Below, in pieces: positions 16,403 through 25,956 of a stretch of DNA of 31,860 bases. The stretch covers positions 1 to 31,860 of the forward strand of contig NZ_QUDO01000046.1 of the NCBI RefSeq assembly GCF_003477525.1. Direction: 5' to 3'. This DNA is from Ruminococcus sp. AF41-9 (GTDB taxonomy: Bacteria; Bacillota; Clostridia; Lachnospirales; Lachnospiraceae). Numbering within the stretch: the first letter of the stretch is position 1; the number at the start of each line of letters is the position of its first letter. A model generated the notes under the pieces. The model was not told the DNA's origin and did no database searches. It saw nothing but the letters and a program-made list of their open reading frames with translations. The position numbers were made by a program, and so were the translations under genes.

Positions 16403-18907
16403 ATGGGAAAGATATTTTGGAGTGTAGATGAAAAGAAATATAATGATCAGAGTGCGCATACGCTGATCCTGAGTGGCTGGGCAGCCGATACAGAAGAAAG
16501 GAAAGAATGTGAACTGCTTCTCTACGGAGACGGGGAAGAGCTTCCTGCTCTGAAAATTTCCCGCCATTACAGAGCGGATGTTGCCAAAAAACTTACGGAG
16601 CTGGGGGAAGTCAATGCCGGTTTCCGGGCGGAAATTCCGGAAATACCGGAACTTGCCGGAAAATATGCAGAACTGGAACTCTTCGTTGTCAATGGAGGAG
16701 AGAAAGTCAGTATCTGGAAAGAAACAACCAGAGAACTGAAAGAATTCTGTGCAGACTGTCTGATGGAATACAAAATTGACAGAGAACAGATCATGGGGAA
16801 AAACACTCTGATGATAGACGGATGGGTTCTGGATCAGAGAGGCGAAGCTGAAATCCGGGTGGAAGATGAATCCGGAAGACCGGTAAACTGCACGATCACC
16901 AGAGTCAGACGTCCGGATGTGGAAGAAGAACGAAATATTCATACAGAAAAAAAGCCGGAACTCGGATTTTCCATCTCCGTAAATCTGGAAGAAATCACAG
17001 CCAGAGAAATCACGATCCTTTTCTGCGGACCGGAGACAAAGAAAACCTATACGGTTAACATAAAGAAATTAAAAGCAGAAAATTCTGTATTCCATCAGAT
17101 GCGCCGGGTTCTTGCCTGGGAAAACAGGGAAAAGAATGCAGCCTATATCAGAGAGAATGGTCTGGGACAGTTTGTCCGTTATCTGGGAAGCCACCAGCAG
17201 GAAGGTGCTGTCCTGGATTATGAAGAATGGCTCAAAGACCATGCAGCAGGCAGAAAAGAGCTGAAACGCCAGAGAAACGCAGTCTTTTCCTATATGCCTC
17301 TGATCAGCATCGTGATTCCTCTGTACAACACTCCGCAGGAATACCTGAAAGAAATCGTGGATTCCGTGATCGCACAGACCTACGGGAACTGGCAGCTCTG
17401 TCTGGCTGATGGAAGTGAAGGCGAGGAAACAGGAGAATTTCTGAGAAAGAAATACAAAAAAGAAATCCGCATTTCCTACAAGAAACTCAAAGAGAATAAG
17501 GGAATTTCCGAGAACACCAATGCAGCCATCAAACTGGCAATGGGAGATTATATCATGCTCTGCGACCATGATGATGTGCTGGCACCGGATGCACTGTTCC
17601 ATATTGTAAAAGCCATCACAGAGAAGAAAGCAGATGTGGTATACACGGACGAAGATAAAGTCAGCATGGACGGCAAACATTATTTCGAACCAAACTTTAA
17701 GCCGGATTTCAATCTTTTCCGTCTGCGTGAGAACAATTATATCTGCCATATCTTTGCAGTGAAAAAAGAGCTTCTGGAACAGGTGGGAACCTTCCGTTCT
17801 GAATATGACGGTGCACAGGACTTTGACCTGATTTTCCGCTGCTGTGAGCAGGCAAAACAGATTGTCCATGTGCCGAGAGTCCTTTACCACTGGCGTTCCC
17901 ATATGAATTCCACAGCAGCCAACCCGGAAAGCAAACGTTATGCATTTGAGGCAGGACGAAGAGCGATAGAAGCACATTACAAACGAATGGGAATCCCGGC
18001 AGCCGTAGAAATGACAGAAAGACCCGGATGGTACAGAAGCCATGTAGAGATCCAGGGTGAGCCGCTGATCTCCATTATCATTCCAAATAAAGATCATATC
18101 GATGATCTGGAACTGTGCATTTCTTCTGTTGAGGAGAGATCGACCTGGAAGAATTATGAGATTCTTGTTGTAGAGAATAACAGCGAAAACAAGGAAACCT
18201 TTGCCTATTACGAAGCACTCAAAGGCAGATATGACAATGTAAGGATCCTGACCTGGAAGAAAGAGTTCAATTATTCTTCCATCAATAACTTTGCAGTGAA
18301 GGAAGCCCGTGGAGAATATCTTCTTTTCCTGAACAATGATGTGGAGATCATCACTCCTTCCTGGATCGAGGAAATGCTCCAGAACTGTCAGCAGGACGGG
18401 GTAGGGATCACAGGAGCAAAGCTCTACTATCCGGATGACACGATCCAGCATGCCGGTGTGGTCGTAGGTCTGGGCGGAATCGCAGGACATATTATGTGCA
18501 AGGCACCAAGAGAGACAGTCGGATACATGGGACGTATGGTATGCGTACAGGAGATGAGTGCGGTTACTGCTGCGTGTATGCTGGTGAAGGCTTCTGTATT
18601 CAGAGAAGTCGGAGGTTTTGATGAGGAACTGAAGGTTGCCTTTAATGACATTGACTTTTGCATGAAAGTAAGAAGTGTGGGACAAAAAGTGGTATTTACT
18701 CCTTATGCGGAACTTTATCATTATGAATCCAAGTCCAGAGGACTGGAGGACACACCGGAGAAACAGCAGCGTTTTTCCAGAGAAGTGAAGTGCTTCCGCA
18801 GAAAATGGGAGAGAGAACTGTTAAAGGGAGATCCTTATTACAGTCCGAACCTGTCACTGAAAGAAGGAGACTGTTCCCTGAGAAAAGCTGAAAGAAATGG
18901 GGATTGA
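16403..18907 (+). CDS. Double-domain GT2 glycosyltransferase with two N-terminal beta modules
   Basis: This 834-residue protein has two GT-A domains of family 2. The first starts at about 299 (LISIVIPLYNTP) with the DHDD motif at about 387; the second starts at about 553 (LISIIIPNKDHID) with FLNNDVEI at about 642. Ahead of them are two tandem modules with a shared pattern: G-W at 25-26 and 140-141, R-x-D-V at 57-60 and 170-173, G-F at 73-74 and 188-189. It lacks a signal peptide and is probably cytoplasmic, extending the polymer with two linkage activities. The end carries YHYESKSRGLEDTPEK and GDPYYSPNLSL, shared with the next gene and the one at 26036. It starts 4 nt after the WbdD-like gene. 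A rhamnosyltransferase role is suggested by RmlC nearby. Confidence 0.88.
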   Translation: MGKIFWSVDEKKYNDQSAHTLILSGWAADTEERKECELLLYGDGEELPALKISRHYRADVAKKLTELGEVNAGFRAEIPEIPELAGKYAELELFVVNGGEKVSIWKETTRELKEFCADCLMEYKIDREQIMGKNTLMIDGWVLDQRGEAEIRVEDESGRPVNCTITRVRRPDVEEERNIHTEKKPELGFSISVNLEEITAREITILFCGPETKKTYTVNIKKLKAENSVFHQMRRVLAWENREKNAAYIRENGLGQFVRYLGSHQQEGAVLDYEEWLKDHAAGRKELKRQRNAVFSYMPLISIVIPLYNTPQEYLKEIVDSVIAQTYGNWQLCLADGSEGEETGEFLRKKYKKEIRISYKKLKENKGISENTNAAIKLAMGDYIMLCDHDDVLAPDALFHIVKAITEKKADVVYTDEDKVSMDGKHYFEPNFKPDFNLFRLRENNYICHIFAVKKELLEQVGTFRSEYDGAQDFDLIFRCCEQAKQIVHVPRVLYHWRSHMNSTAANPESKRYAFEAGRRAIEAHYKRMGIPAAVEMTERPGWYRSHVEIQGEPLISIIIPNKDHIDDLELCISSVEERSTWKNYEILVVENNSENKETFAYYEALKGRYDNVRILTWKKEFNYSSINNFAVKEARGEYLLFLNNDVEIITPSWIEEMLQNCQQDGVGITGAKLYYPDDTIQHAGVVVGLGGIAGHIMCKAPRETVGYMGRMVCVQEMSAVTAACMLVKASVFREVGGFDEELKVAFNDIDFCMKVRSVGQKVVFTPYAELYHYESKSRGLEDTPEKQQRFSREVKCFRRKWERELLKGDPYYSPNLSLKEGDCSLRKAERNGD

Positions 18908-18908
18908 G

Positions 18909-21353
18909 ATGCCGAAGGAAATATTTGAAGTAACAAGAGAGAGATTTCATTTACTGGACAGAAATCAGTATCTGGTACAGGGAAGCTGGCCGAAAGATGC
19001 AAAAATGGAAGCATACCTGGATAAGAAAAAATTAAAAACAACAGTAAAGAAAATAGAAATAGTCAGTGCGCTGGAGCGTTTTAAAGACCCTGACCTGATG
19101 AGAGGCGAGCAGATTTCAGCAGCCCTGGAACTGCCGGACAGCCTGTCAGAGTTTCAGAAACTGGTGATTTATGCAGAGATGCCTGATAAAAAACAGGTCT
19201 GGTTTTCTATTTCTGCCAGAGAACTTGAGAAAAAGAGAGACAGGCCGCAGGTTTATTTTGAAGAGGAAAAAGTGCAGCAGGGCCTGGTACGTTTAAGAGG
19301 CTGGGCGATCGCTGCAAAGCCGGTGGCCATCCGCATTTTCGATGAGAATAAACAGCCGGTTTCTGCGGATATCCAGAGAACAGACCGTGTAGATGTAAAC
19401 CAGCTTTATGAAGAACTGGAACATCCGGACAAGACGGGATTTTTTACAGAAGTGACCAATGTCTCCGGGAAATGCCTCTATGTGGTATTTTATGCAGGAG
19501 ACAAAAAGACCGTAAAAGTAGTGCCTCTGAGAAAACTGGAAGTTCTGGCAAAAAAAGTGGACAAGTATGCGAAGAAGGGACTTCATTACTGGAAATCCCA
19601 GGGAAGCACGGCTCTTGCGCAGAAGATCGTTTCCAAGGTAAAAACGGTTTCCACCAGAGAGATTCCTTATCAGAAGTGGATCATGCGCCATCTTCCGGGA
19701 AAAGCAGAGCTGGAGAAACAGAAAAAGACAAAGCTGAAATACAGCCCGAAGATTTCCATTGTGGTACCACTGTATAAAACTCCGGAAAAATATCTGAGAA
19801 GACTGGTGGAGTCTGTGCAGGAGCAGACTTACAGCAACTGGGAACTGTGCCTGTCTGACGGCAGTGGAGCAAACTCCCCGCTGACAGGAATCCTGAAAGA
19901 ACTGACTGCAAAAGATGCAAGGATCAAAGTGATCTCTCATGACTGTGCACTTCAGATTTCAGAGAATACAAACAGTGCCATAGAAGCGGCAGCCGGAGAG
20001 TTTATTGCATTTGCGGACCATGACGATGAGCTGACACCTCACGCACTGTTCGAGTGTGTGAAAGCACTCAACGATCATCCGGGAACTCTGGTGATCTATT
20101 CTGATGAAGACAAAATGTCCATGGATGGTCATAAGTTCTTCCAGCCGCATTTCAAACCGGACTACAACCCGGACCTTCTCTGTACCGTCAACTATATCTG
20201 CCACCTGTTTGTGGTATCAAGGACAGTGATTGATAAAGTCGGAATGCTGCGGAAAGAATTTGACGGTGCACAGGATTATGATTTTGTGTTCCGCTGTGTG
20301 GAAGCAGTGAAGGATGAAGAGATTTATCATGTTCCGAAGATCCTGTATCACTGGAGATGCCATGAAGATTCCACGGCTGAGAATCCGGAGAGCAAGACAT
20401 ATGCGTTTGATGCCGGCAGACGTGCAGTGCAGGAGCATTACAACCGTACAGGAATCCATGCGGAAGTGAAAAACGGAGAATTTCTGGGACTGTACAGAAC
20501 CAGATTTATCAGAGATTATGATCCGCTGATCTCTATCATCATTCCAAACAAAGACCATATTGATGACCTGAAACGATGCATGGATTCCATAGAACAGAAT
20601 TCTACTTATAAGAATTATGAGTACATTATCGTGGAAAATAACAGTACAGATCCGAAAACCTTTGAATATTATAAGAAACTGGAAGCGGAGAATGAGAAAG
20701 CCCATGTGGTTTACTGGGACGGAGTCTTTAACTATTCTGCCATCAATAATTATGGAGTTTCTTTTGCAAAAGGAGAGTATCTGCTGCTTCTGAACAATGA
20801 TACGGAGATCATCAATCCGGACTGTCTGGAAGAACTTCTGGGATATTGCATGCGTAAGGATGTAGGTGCTGTGGGTGCCAGACTGTATTATGAAGATGAT
20901 ACCATCCAGCATGCCGGTGTTGTGATCGGATTCGGCGGGATCGCGGGACATTGTTTTGTGCTCCAGCCAAGGGGAACGACAGGATACTGCCACAGAATTA
21001 TCTGTGCACAGGACTACAGCGCAGTTACTGCGGCCTGCATGATGGTTAAGAGAACTGCATTTGAAGAGGTGGGCGGACTTTCAGAGGAACTGCAGGTTGC
21101 CTTTAATGACATTGATTTCTGCATGAAACTGCGCAGTGCCGGATATCTGATCGTGTACAATCCTTATGCAGAACTTTACCATTATGAATCCAAATCCAGA
21201 GGTCTGGAGGATACCCCGGAGAAGGTGGCAAGATTTAACCGCGAAATATCTATCTTCGAAAAGAGATGGCCGGATATCTTAAGAAACGGTGACCCTTATT
21301 ACAATCCAAATCTGACGCTTAAGAGCCAGGATTTCTCACTGAAACGGATCTGA
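18909..21353 (+). CDS. Double-domain GT2 glycosyltransferase, paralogue
   Basis: Two GT2 domains begin at about residues 281 (KISIVVPLYKTP; DHDDEL at about 374) and 542 (LISIIIPNKDHID; LLNNDTEI at about 630), counted from ATG 18897. The N-terminal part carries a clear copy of the beta module (G-W 135-136, R-V-D-V 164-167, G-F 181-182) and a more diverged first half. The ATG at 18909 is preceded by GGGGA at a good distance; ATG 18897 is in frame and possible but has a weak site and overlaps the previous stop by 11 nt. It is closely similar in its GT domains to the preceding gene, so the pair arose by duplication and probably adds different residues or linkages of one repeating unit. Confidence 0.88.
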   Translation: MPKEIFEVTRERFHLLDRNQYLVQGSWPKDAKMEAYLDKKKLKTTVKKIEIVSALERFKDPDLMRGEQISAALELPDSLSEFQKLVIYAEMPDKKQVWFSISARELEKKRDRPQVYFEEEKVQQGLVRLRGWAIAAKPVAIRIFDENKQPVSADIQRTDRVDVNQLYEELEHPDKTGFFTEVTNVSGKCLYVVFYAGDKKTVKVVPLRKLEVLAKKVDKYAKKGLHYWKSQGSTALAQKIVSKVKTVSTREIPYQKWIMRHLPGKAELEKQKKTKLKYSPKISIVVPLYKTPEKYLRRLVESVQEQTYSNWELCLSDGSGANSPLTGILKELTAKDARIKVISHDCALQISENTNSAIEAAAGEFIAFADHDDELTPHALFECVKALNDHPGTLVIYSDEDKMSMDGHKFFQPHFKPDYNPDLLCTVNYICHLFVVSRTVIDKVGMLRKEFDGAQDYDFVFRCVEAVKDEEIYHVPKILYHWRCHEDSTAENPESKTYAFDAGRRAVQEHYNRTGIHAEVKNGEFLGLYRTRFIRDYDPLISIIIPNKDHIDDLKRCMDSIEQNSTYKNYEYIIVENNSTDPKTFEYYKKLEAENEKAHVVYWDGVFNYSAINNYGVSFAKGEYLLLLNNDTEIINPDCLEELLGYCMRKDVGAVGARLYYEDDTIQHAGVVIGFGGIAGHCFVLQPRGTTGYCHRIICAQDYSAVTAACMMVKRTAFEEVGGLSEELQVAFNDIDFCMKLRSAGYLIVYNPYAELYHYESKSRGLEDTPEKVARFNREISIFEKRWPDILRNGDPYYNPNLTLKSQDFSLKRI

Positions 21354-21378
21354 AATTGTCAGAGATTTCAGCAGGAAC

Positions 21379-21452
21379 CGTAACTGTGAGGGGAGTCAGG
21401 CGGATATTTGCGATTGAGTCAGGGACTTACTTGATTCGGTTAAACAGTTACG
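21379..21452. repeat. 9-bp inverted repeat in the gap before the YfhO-type gene
   Basis: CGTAACTGT (21379-21387) and ACAGTTACG (21444-21452) are perfect complements separated by 56 nt. Inside lie two GAGTCAGG copies in direct orientation. The region ends about 30 nt before the next start codon. It could be a leader structure or regulator site; there is no T-run for a terminator and no clear promoter. Confidence 0.35.
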
Positions 21453-21483
21453 ATGGATTATAAGAAAGTTAAGAAAGAAAAAT

Positions 21484-23979
21484 ATGAAAAAAAGTGATAA
21501 GAAAAAATCAAAAATCATTATAACAAAAGAATCTCAAACAAGGCTGCTGCTTCTGGCAGCTTTGTTTTTTAGCAGCCTGTTTATTTTCCGCAGCTACTTA
21601 TTCGGAGATTCGGTTATGGTATTTGACGATGTCGGCGGGGATACCTGGCAGCAGTACACCATGCACTATGCTTCCATTGTAAATCATCTCCGTGCAGGTA
21701 CGTTCTCGCTGTGGGATTTTACGAATGGAATGGGAACGAATATGTTTCTGTTAAGTCTGTTTGATCCTTCCCTGATCCTTCTGTATGTGATCGGAGTAAT
21801 CCTGGGAGCAGCACATATGCTGTTCTATCTGGTGTGGATCCAGATCCTGAAAATTCTGGTGGCAGGTTTTGTTTTTTATCTGTTTCTTTCAGAATTTAAT
21901 TACAGCAGACCGGCGAAATTCCTGGCGGCTTTTGCTTACGGGCTGAGCGGATATCTGATGATATGGGGACAGCATTACCAGTTCGGCATGGTTACGATCT
22001 ATCTGCCGCTGATCCTGCTTTTTGAGGAGAAATTTTTCAGAGGAAAAAGAGGAAAAGGTCTTTTTCCTGTGGCTGTATTCTTAAGCGGGATTTACAGTGT
22101 GTATTTTTCCTATATGAGTCTGATCGCGGCTGGATTTTATCTGCTGTTTCGGCTTGGAATGGAAGAGGAAATGAGCTGGAAACAGCGGCTGGGAAAATTC
22201 TTCGGCGGCTGTGCGCAGATGCTGCTGGGAATCGGAATGAGCCTGGCTGCATTTTTACCGGCTGCGGCTACACTGATGAATTCTTCCAGGATCACGTCCG
22301 GTGAGAATGGAATCCTGGCACTGTTAAAAACGTGTTTTTCTCATTATGATATTGCCTATTATCAATGCCTGCTCATTCGCCCGTTTTCCACAAATCTGGA
22401 AAACCTGCAGACGCTTGGAGACGGGAAGTATGAAGGAATGGCAAATTATTATGAAGATCCGGTACTGTTTTGCTCTACGCTGGCTGTTTTCTTTGCCGTG
22501 CAGTTTCTCTTTGTATTGTGGAGAAGCCAGGAGAAAAAACGGGTAAAAATTTCCCTCTATACAGCGGCTGCGCTGATTTTGATCCTGGTGTTTCTGCCAT
22601 TGGGAGGGATGGTTTTTAATGCCTTCACAGAGCCTACAAACCGTTACACATATATTCTGATGGTTGTTCTCTTGCTTGTTTTTGCATGGATGTGGGATTA
22701 TCTTTGTGCCGGCGGCAGGATCAGTGTGCCGGCACTGGTGGTTACGACGGTGCTTATGCTGAGAGCGTATCGTATTGGTTACGGACAGAGTATTTTCAGG
22801 GAATACAGGATCAATGCAGTGATTCTGGCAGTGACCGGATGTGTGATGGCAGCCTGTATATTTTATCTGGGAAACAGAAAAACTCCGGCAGATCATTGTA
22901 AGGGAAGAAAAGTGGCAGCAGGAATCCTTGCAGCAGCACTGCTTGTAAATGTAATTTCGGAAGGCGGGATCAGTTATGTGGACCGTGTGGTCCTGAAAAA
23001 ATCAGATGTTCCGGCAGAGCAGCTTGCAGAAGCACTGGAGGTCTATGCGGACATTGCCAGATCAGAAGATTCCGAGGAAAAAAGCAGGGCAGCTTTTTAT
23101 AAGCCGCAGAGATATTTTACAGAATTATACAGGCAGGATCTTCAGGATGCCCTGAATTATCTGAAAGAGACAGACCCGGAATTTTACAGAGTGGAGAAGG
23201 ATTATTCCTCCGCGACTTATACGATGGATGCACTCGCACAGGGATACAGGGGAATCAGCACTTACAATTCTGTTCTGAACGGAAATCTGAAAAACTTTGT
23301 GGATGTATGTTACCCGGAACTTTATTACATGGATCAGAACCGATATGCATTCTGGCCAAATGCGAATGATAATTTTCTGGCGGCTTTTACAGGGGTCAGG
23401 TATCTGATTTCCCAAAACAGCAAACTGGACAGCAGTAAATATGAGCTGATCCGTAAATTTGGAGACAATATTTATCTGTACCGCAATATCCGGGAGTCTG
23501 ATGTTGCCAGATTCTATACCAACACGATTTCTGAGGAATCGCTGGAAAATCTGTGCGACAGAGAGAGCCGGGAGAGGTTGCTGGAGAATTCACTGGCACT
23601 CGAGGATGGGGAAGAGATTTCGGACCTGTCACAGTTAAAAGAAATTTCAGAAGAACAGAAAAATTCGTCTGTGACACTGGATGCACCACAGAAAGATTCT
23701 CATCTTACAGGAACCGTATCTGCTCAGGCAGATGGTTATGTCCTGTGTATGATCCCTTATGAAACAGGCTGGAAAGTCACCGTGGACGGGGAAGAAGTAA
23801 CGACTGAAAAAGGAGATCTGGGATTTGTTGCCTTCCCGGTAACCAAAGGCGAACATCGGCTGACACTGACCTTCCACCCGCCCGGACTGAAAGCAGGGAC
23901 AGCGGCATCTGCCGTATGCTGGCTGATTTATTTTGTAATGCTGAGATATGAGAGGAAAAAGAAGAAAGCTGGCTGTTAA
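21484..23979 (+). CDS. YfhO-family GT-C membrane protein
   Basis: This 831-residue protein has about 12-14 transmembrane helices in its first ~510 residues and a final helix near 810. Early in the chain is VFDDVGGDTWQQY, with acidic residues in the first outside loop as in GT-C glycosyltransferases, followed by WDFTNGMGTN and LSGYLMIWGQHYQFG, typical of YfhO. The region about 530-800 is a large extracellular domain ending in a WKVTVDGEEV beta segment. B. subtilis YfhO acts with CsbB and GtcA: CsbB loads a sugar on undecaprenyl phosphate, GtcA flips it, and YfhO transfers it to lipoteichoic acid. Here the GT2 at 7766 and the SMR pair could supply the first two steps. The gap of 130 nt suggests its own regulation. 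A strong terminator follows. Confidence 0.85.
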   Translation: MKKSDKKKSKIIITKESQTRLLLLAALFFSSLFIFRSYLFGDSVMVFDDVGGDTWQQYTMHYASIVNHLRAGTFSLWDFTNGMGTNMFLLSLFDPSLILLYVIGVILGAAHMLFYLVWIQILKILVAGFVFYLFLSEFNYSRPAKFLAAFAYGLSGYLMIWGQHYQFGMVTIYLPLILLFEEKFFRGKRGKGLFPVAVFLSGIYSVYFSYMSLIAAGFYLLFRLGMEEEMSWKQRLGKFFGGCAQMLLGIGMSLAAFLPAAATLMNSSRITSGENGILALLKTCFSHYDIAYYQCLLIRPFSTNLENLQTLGDGKYEGMANYYEDPVLFCSTLAVFFAVQFLFVLWRSQEKKRVKISLYTAAALILILVFLPLGGMVFNAFTEPTNRYTYILMVVLLLVFAWMWDYLCAGGRISVPALVVTTVLMLRAYRIGYGQSIFREYRINAVILAVTGCVMAACIFYLGNRKTPADHCKGRKVAAGILAAALLVNVISEGGISYVDRVVLKKSDVPAEQLAEALEVYADIARSEDSEEKSRAAFYKPQRYFTELYRQDLQDALNYLKETDPEFYRVEKDYSSATYTMDALAQGYRGISTYNSVLNGNLKNFVDVCYPELYYMDQNRYAFWPNANDNFLAAFTGVRYLISQNSKLDSSKYELIRKFGDNIYLYRNIRESDVARFYTNTISEESLENLCDRESRERLLENSLALEDGEEISDLSQLKEISEEQKNSSVTLDAPQKDSHLTGTVSAQADGYVLCMIPYETGWKVTVDGEEVTTEKGDLGFVAFPVTKGEHRLTLTFHPPGLKAGTAASAVCWLIYFVMLRYERKKKKAGC

Positions 23980-24005
23980 GCTATTAATAAGCAGAAAGAA
24001 AAAAA

Positions 24006-24036
24006 GCTCTCCGCCGCAGGCGGAGGGCTTTTTTTT
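24006..24036. terminator. Bidirectional intrinsic terminator
   Basis: GCTCTCCGCC (24006-24015) pairs with GGCGGAGGGC (24019-24028) over 10 bp (one G-U) with loop GCA, followed by eight T on the + strand and preceded by A-rich sequence that would read as a U-tract on the - strand. It sits between the convergent YfhO-type gene and the - strand carboxypeptidase, whose stop codon touches the T-run. Confidence 0.9.
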
Positions 24037-25598
24037 CAGGATTTGATCACACGGATCATCAGGAACAGGCAAAACAGAAGAATTGCTGCCCCGATCGCTC
24101 CGATGATATAGTAAGGGGTATTTGTATGAGAAGCAGAAAACTGCTGAGCTGCTTTCATATTTCTCTGTCCGGTTTCAGCGGCATCATCTGCCTGCTGCTG
24201 TACATCCTCCAGAACAGCAGTTCCTACCGGGGTACCGCCGAAATAGTACTGCCGGGTGATCTGACCGTCCGCAGAAGTATCTTCCGTAGTGAGGGAATCT
24301 TCTGTAGTTCCGGAAGGAACGATCACAGTGCCTCCGGAGATACGGTTGAAATCATCATCAGGGAGAGTCAGCGGAACAAAGTTATCGAATCCATAATTGA
24401 GAAGTGCGATCGCTTCATCATCCGTTACTCCGGAAGCTCCGTTTAATACCACGCAGACAAGTTTCATGTTATTTTTGGATGCTTCACAGACAAGGGTACT
24501 GCCGGAAGCTACAGTATAACCTTCTTTACCGCCGATGCAGGCTTCATAATATCCGTCACTTGCATTGTTGATCATGGTAAAGCTGTTGCTGAGTACACGG
24601 TCTCCTCCGGAGACGTTGGTCGCCGGAATCGTATAGGAAGAAGTAGCGGCGATCGTACGGAAGGTTTCGTTTTCCATGGCTGTTTCCATGATCAGAGCCA
24701 TATCATGTGCGGTAATATGCTGATTTTCATCCGGAAGTCCTGTCGGGTTGGTGAAGACAGTATTGGTACAGCCAAGTTCCTGCGCACGGGCATTCATTTT
24801 TTCCACAAAAGCCTCCACAGAACCGCCGACATGCTCTGCAACCTGTAAGGCGATATCATTGGCAGAGCCAACCATGATCGCATAGAGACACTGCTCCATG
24901 GTAAAAACTTCGTCAAGCTGTGCGGAGATATTGGCACCTCCGTCTGTAACACCGGACACGCCTGTGACAGTCATGGTCACCTGATCATCGAGACTGCTGT
25001 TCTCCAGGGCGATGAGGCAGGTCATGATCTTTACGGCGCTGGCAGGATAAAGCTGCTGGTCTGCATTCTTTGAAAAAAGAACTGTGTTCGTGGAAGTCTC
25101 CATCACGATGGCAGCAGTGGAAGTAATATCGGAAGCCTGCGGCCATCCGGAAATGCTGTTGGTTGTAATCGCAGCAGCGGAGTCAGCGGCCGGGGCTTCT
25201 GCTGTGGTATCCGCAGCCGGAGTTTCTGCTTCTGTGGTGTTACCGGCATCCGCAGCGGAGCTTCCTGCATCTGCTGCCACATCGGGAACTGCTGTATCCT
25301 GGGTTTCCACAGCTTCCGCAGTGCCGGAAGTATCAGTAATCTGAGCATCAGCACCGGTATCCTGATCCTCATAGTCTGTATCGGAACCGGTATCATCTAC
25401 CGGAGTTTCGTCATATACGGTATCAGAATCGGTGTCTGCGTCATCATAATCAATTTGTTCAGTGTCGGAAAATAAATCTTCAGTTCCATCCTCTGTGTCT
25501 TCAGCCGCAGATACAGGAAGCTGGGCGGAAAGAGTAGTGACGCTTAATCCCACAGCCAGAAATGCGGCGGTAATCCTGTTCTTTTTCTTAATCTTCAT
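24036..25598 (-). CDS. D-alanyl-D-alanine carboxypeptidase family protein with KEG in place of KTG
   Basis: This 520-residue protein has a signal peptide (1-31), then a long acidic Asp/Thr/Glu/Ala-rich low-complexity stretch (32-145), then an S11 penicillin-binding domain with SAVK (Ser187, Lys190) and SAN (245-247). The third motif, normally K-T-G, reads K-E-G at 358-360. A beta-rich domain and one C-terminal transmembrane helix follow, with a short basic tail. It is paralogous to the + strand gene at 9887. The T-to-E change in a substrate-contacting motif may lower or change activity; the other catalytic residues are intact. The AGGAG ribosome site is 12 nt before the start, a rather long spacing. 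It is the only - strand gene here and is transcribed away from the MITE-like element. Confidence 0.9.
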   Translation of the reverse strand: MKIKKKNRITAAFLAVGLSVTTLSAQLPVSAAEDTEDGTEDLFSDTEQIDYDDADTDSDTVYDETPVDDTGSDTDYEDQDTGADAQITDTSGTAEAVETQDTAVPDVAADAGSSAADAGNTTEAETPAADTTAEAPAADSAAAITTNSISGWPQASDITSTAAIVMETSTNTVLFSKNADQQLYPASAVKIMTCLIALENSSLDDQVTMTVTGVSGVTDGGANISAQLDEVFTMEQCLYAIMVGSANDIALQVAEHVGGSVEAFVEKMNARAQELGCTNTVFTNPTGLPDENQHITAHDMALIMETAMENETFRTIAATSSYTIPATNVSGGDRVLSNSFTMINNASDGYYEACIGGKEGYTVASGSTLVCEASKNNMKLVCVVLNGASGVTDDEAIALLNYGFDNFVPLTLPDDDFNRISGGTVIVPSGTTEDSLTTEDTSADGQITRQYYFGGTPVGTAVLEDVQQQADDAAETGQRNMKAAQQFSASHTNTPYYIIGAIGAAILLFCLFLMIRVIKS

Positions 25599-25743
25599 GC
25601 TATTAAAATACTCCTGTTTTATTGAAATTGTGAAAGCAAAAGCTGTAGCGTGCAGGCACGAATAACTTCTGCTCCTGATAGCAAATCATAATACTATTAT
25701 AACTGTAATGCCAGTTGTATCTGTAATTTGTGACATACGCAAT

Positions 25744-25888
25744 GTTACTGTTCACTCCGTTCTCAGTAACACGCTTCGCGATGCACAGAATTTATGCTAA
25801 TCGCATAAATTCGCGCCATATGTCTCAGGTTTTCTGTGACCTTCGCTCACAAAAAACACCTCGCGGGATATTACCAGTGAACAGTAAC
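25744..25888. mobile_element. MITE-like element with perfect TIRs and 8-bp target duplications
   Basis: The 145-bp element starts with GTTACTGTTCACT (25744-25756) and ends with its exact reverse complement AGTGAACAGTAAC (25876-25888). It is flanked by identical 8-bp repeats TACGCAAT (25736-25743 and 25889-25896), the expected mark of transposition. Inside are a perfect hairpin AATTTATGC/GCATAAATT around a 5-nt loop, and TGTGA/TCACA arms. No transposase is encoded, so a partner enzyme elsewhere in the genome would be needed. A short open frame crosses it but shows no protein character. Confidence 0.82.
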
Positions 25889-25927
25889 TACGCAATCACG
25901 ATTAGTATAACACAATCAACAGCTTTC

Positions 25928-25956
25928 TTGCAAAAAATATCATAGAATGTTAAAAT
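25928..25956 (+). promoter_or_regulatory. Candidate sigma-A promoter for the GT2 pair
   Basis: TTGCAA (25928-25933) and TAAAAT (25951-25956) are separated by exactly 17 nt. They lie 80 nt before the ATG of the double GT2 gene and 32 nt after the MITE-like insertion, so the element sits directly upstream of this promoter without breaking it. Confidence 0.55.

Noticed and set aside
17069..18721. 550-codon open frame on the - strand
   Set aside because: It lies fully antisense to the double GT2 gene, has Cys/His/Phe-rich composition without any family motif, and the + strand protein is clearly real.
21354..21483. Riboswitch before the YfhO-type gene
   Set aside because: There is one 9-bp inverted repeat and a direct repeat, but nothing matches a riboswitch class that I know.
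25730..25945. 71-codon + strand frame across the MITE-like element
   Set aside because: It spans the inverted repeats and target duplications and shows no protein character or ribosome site.
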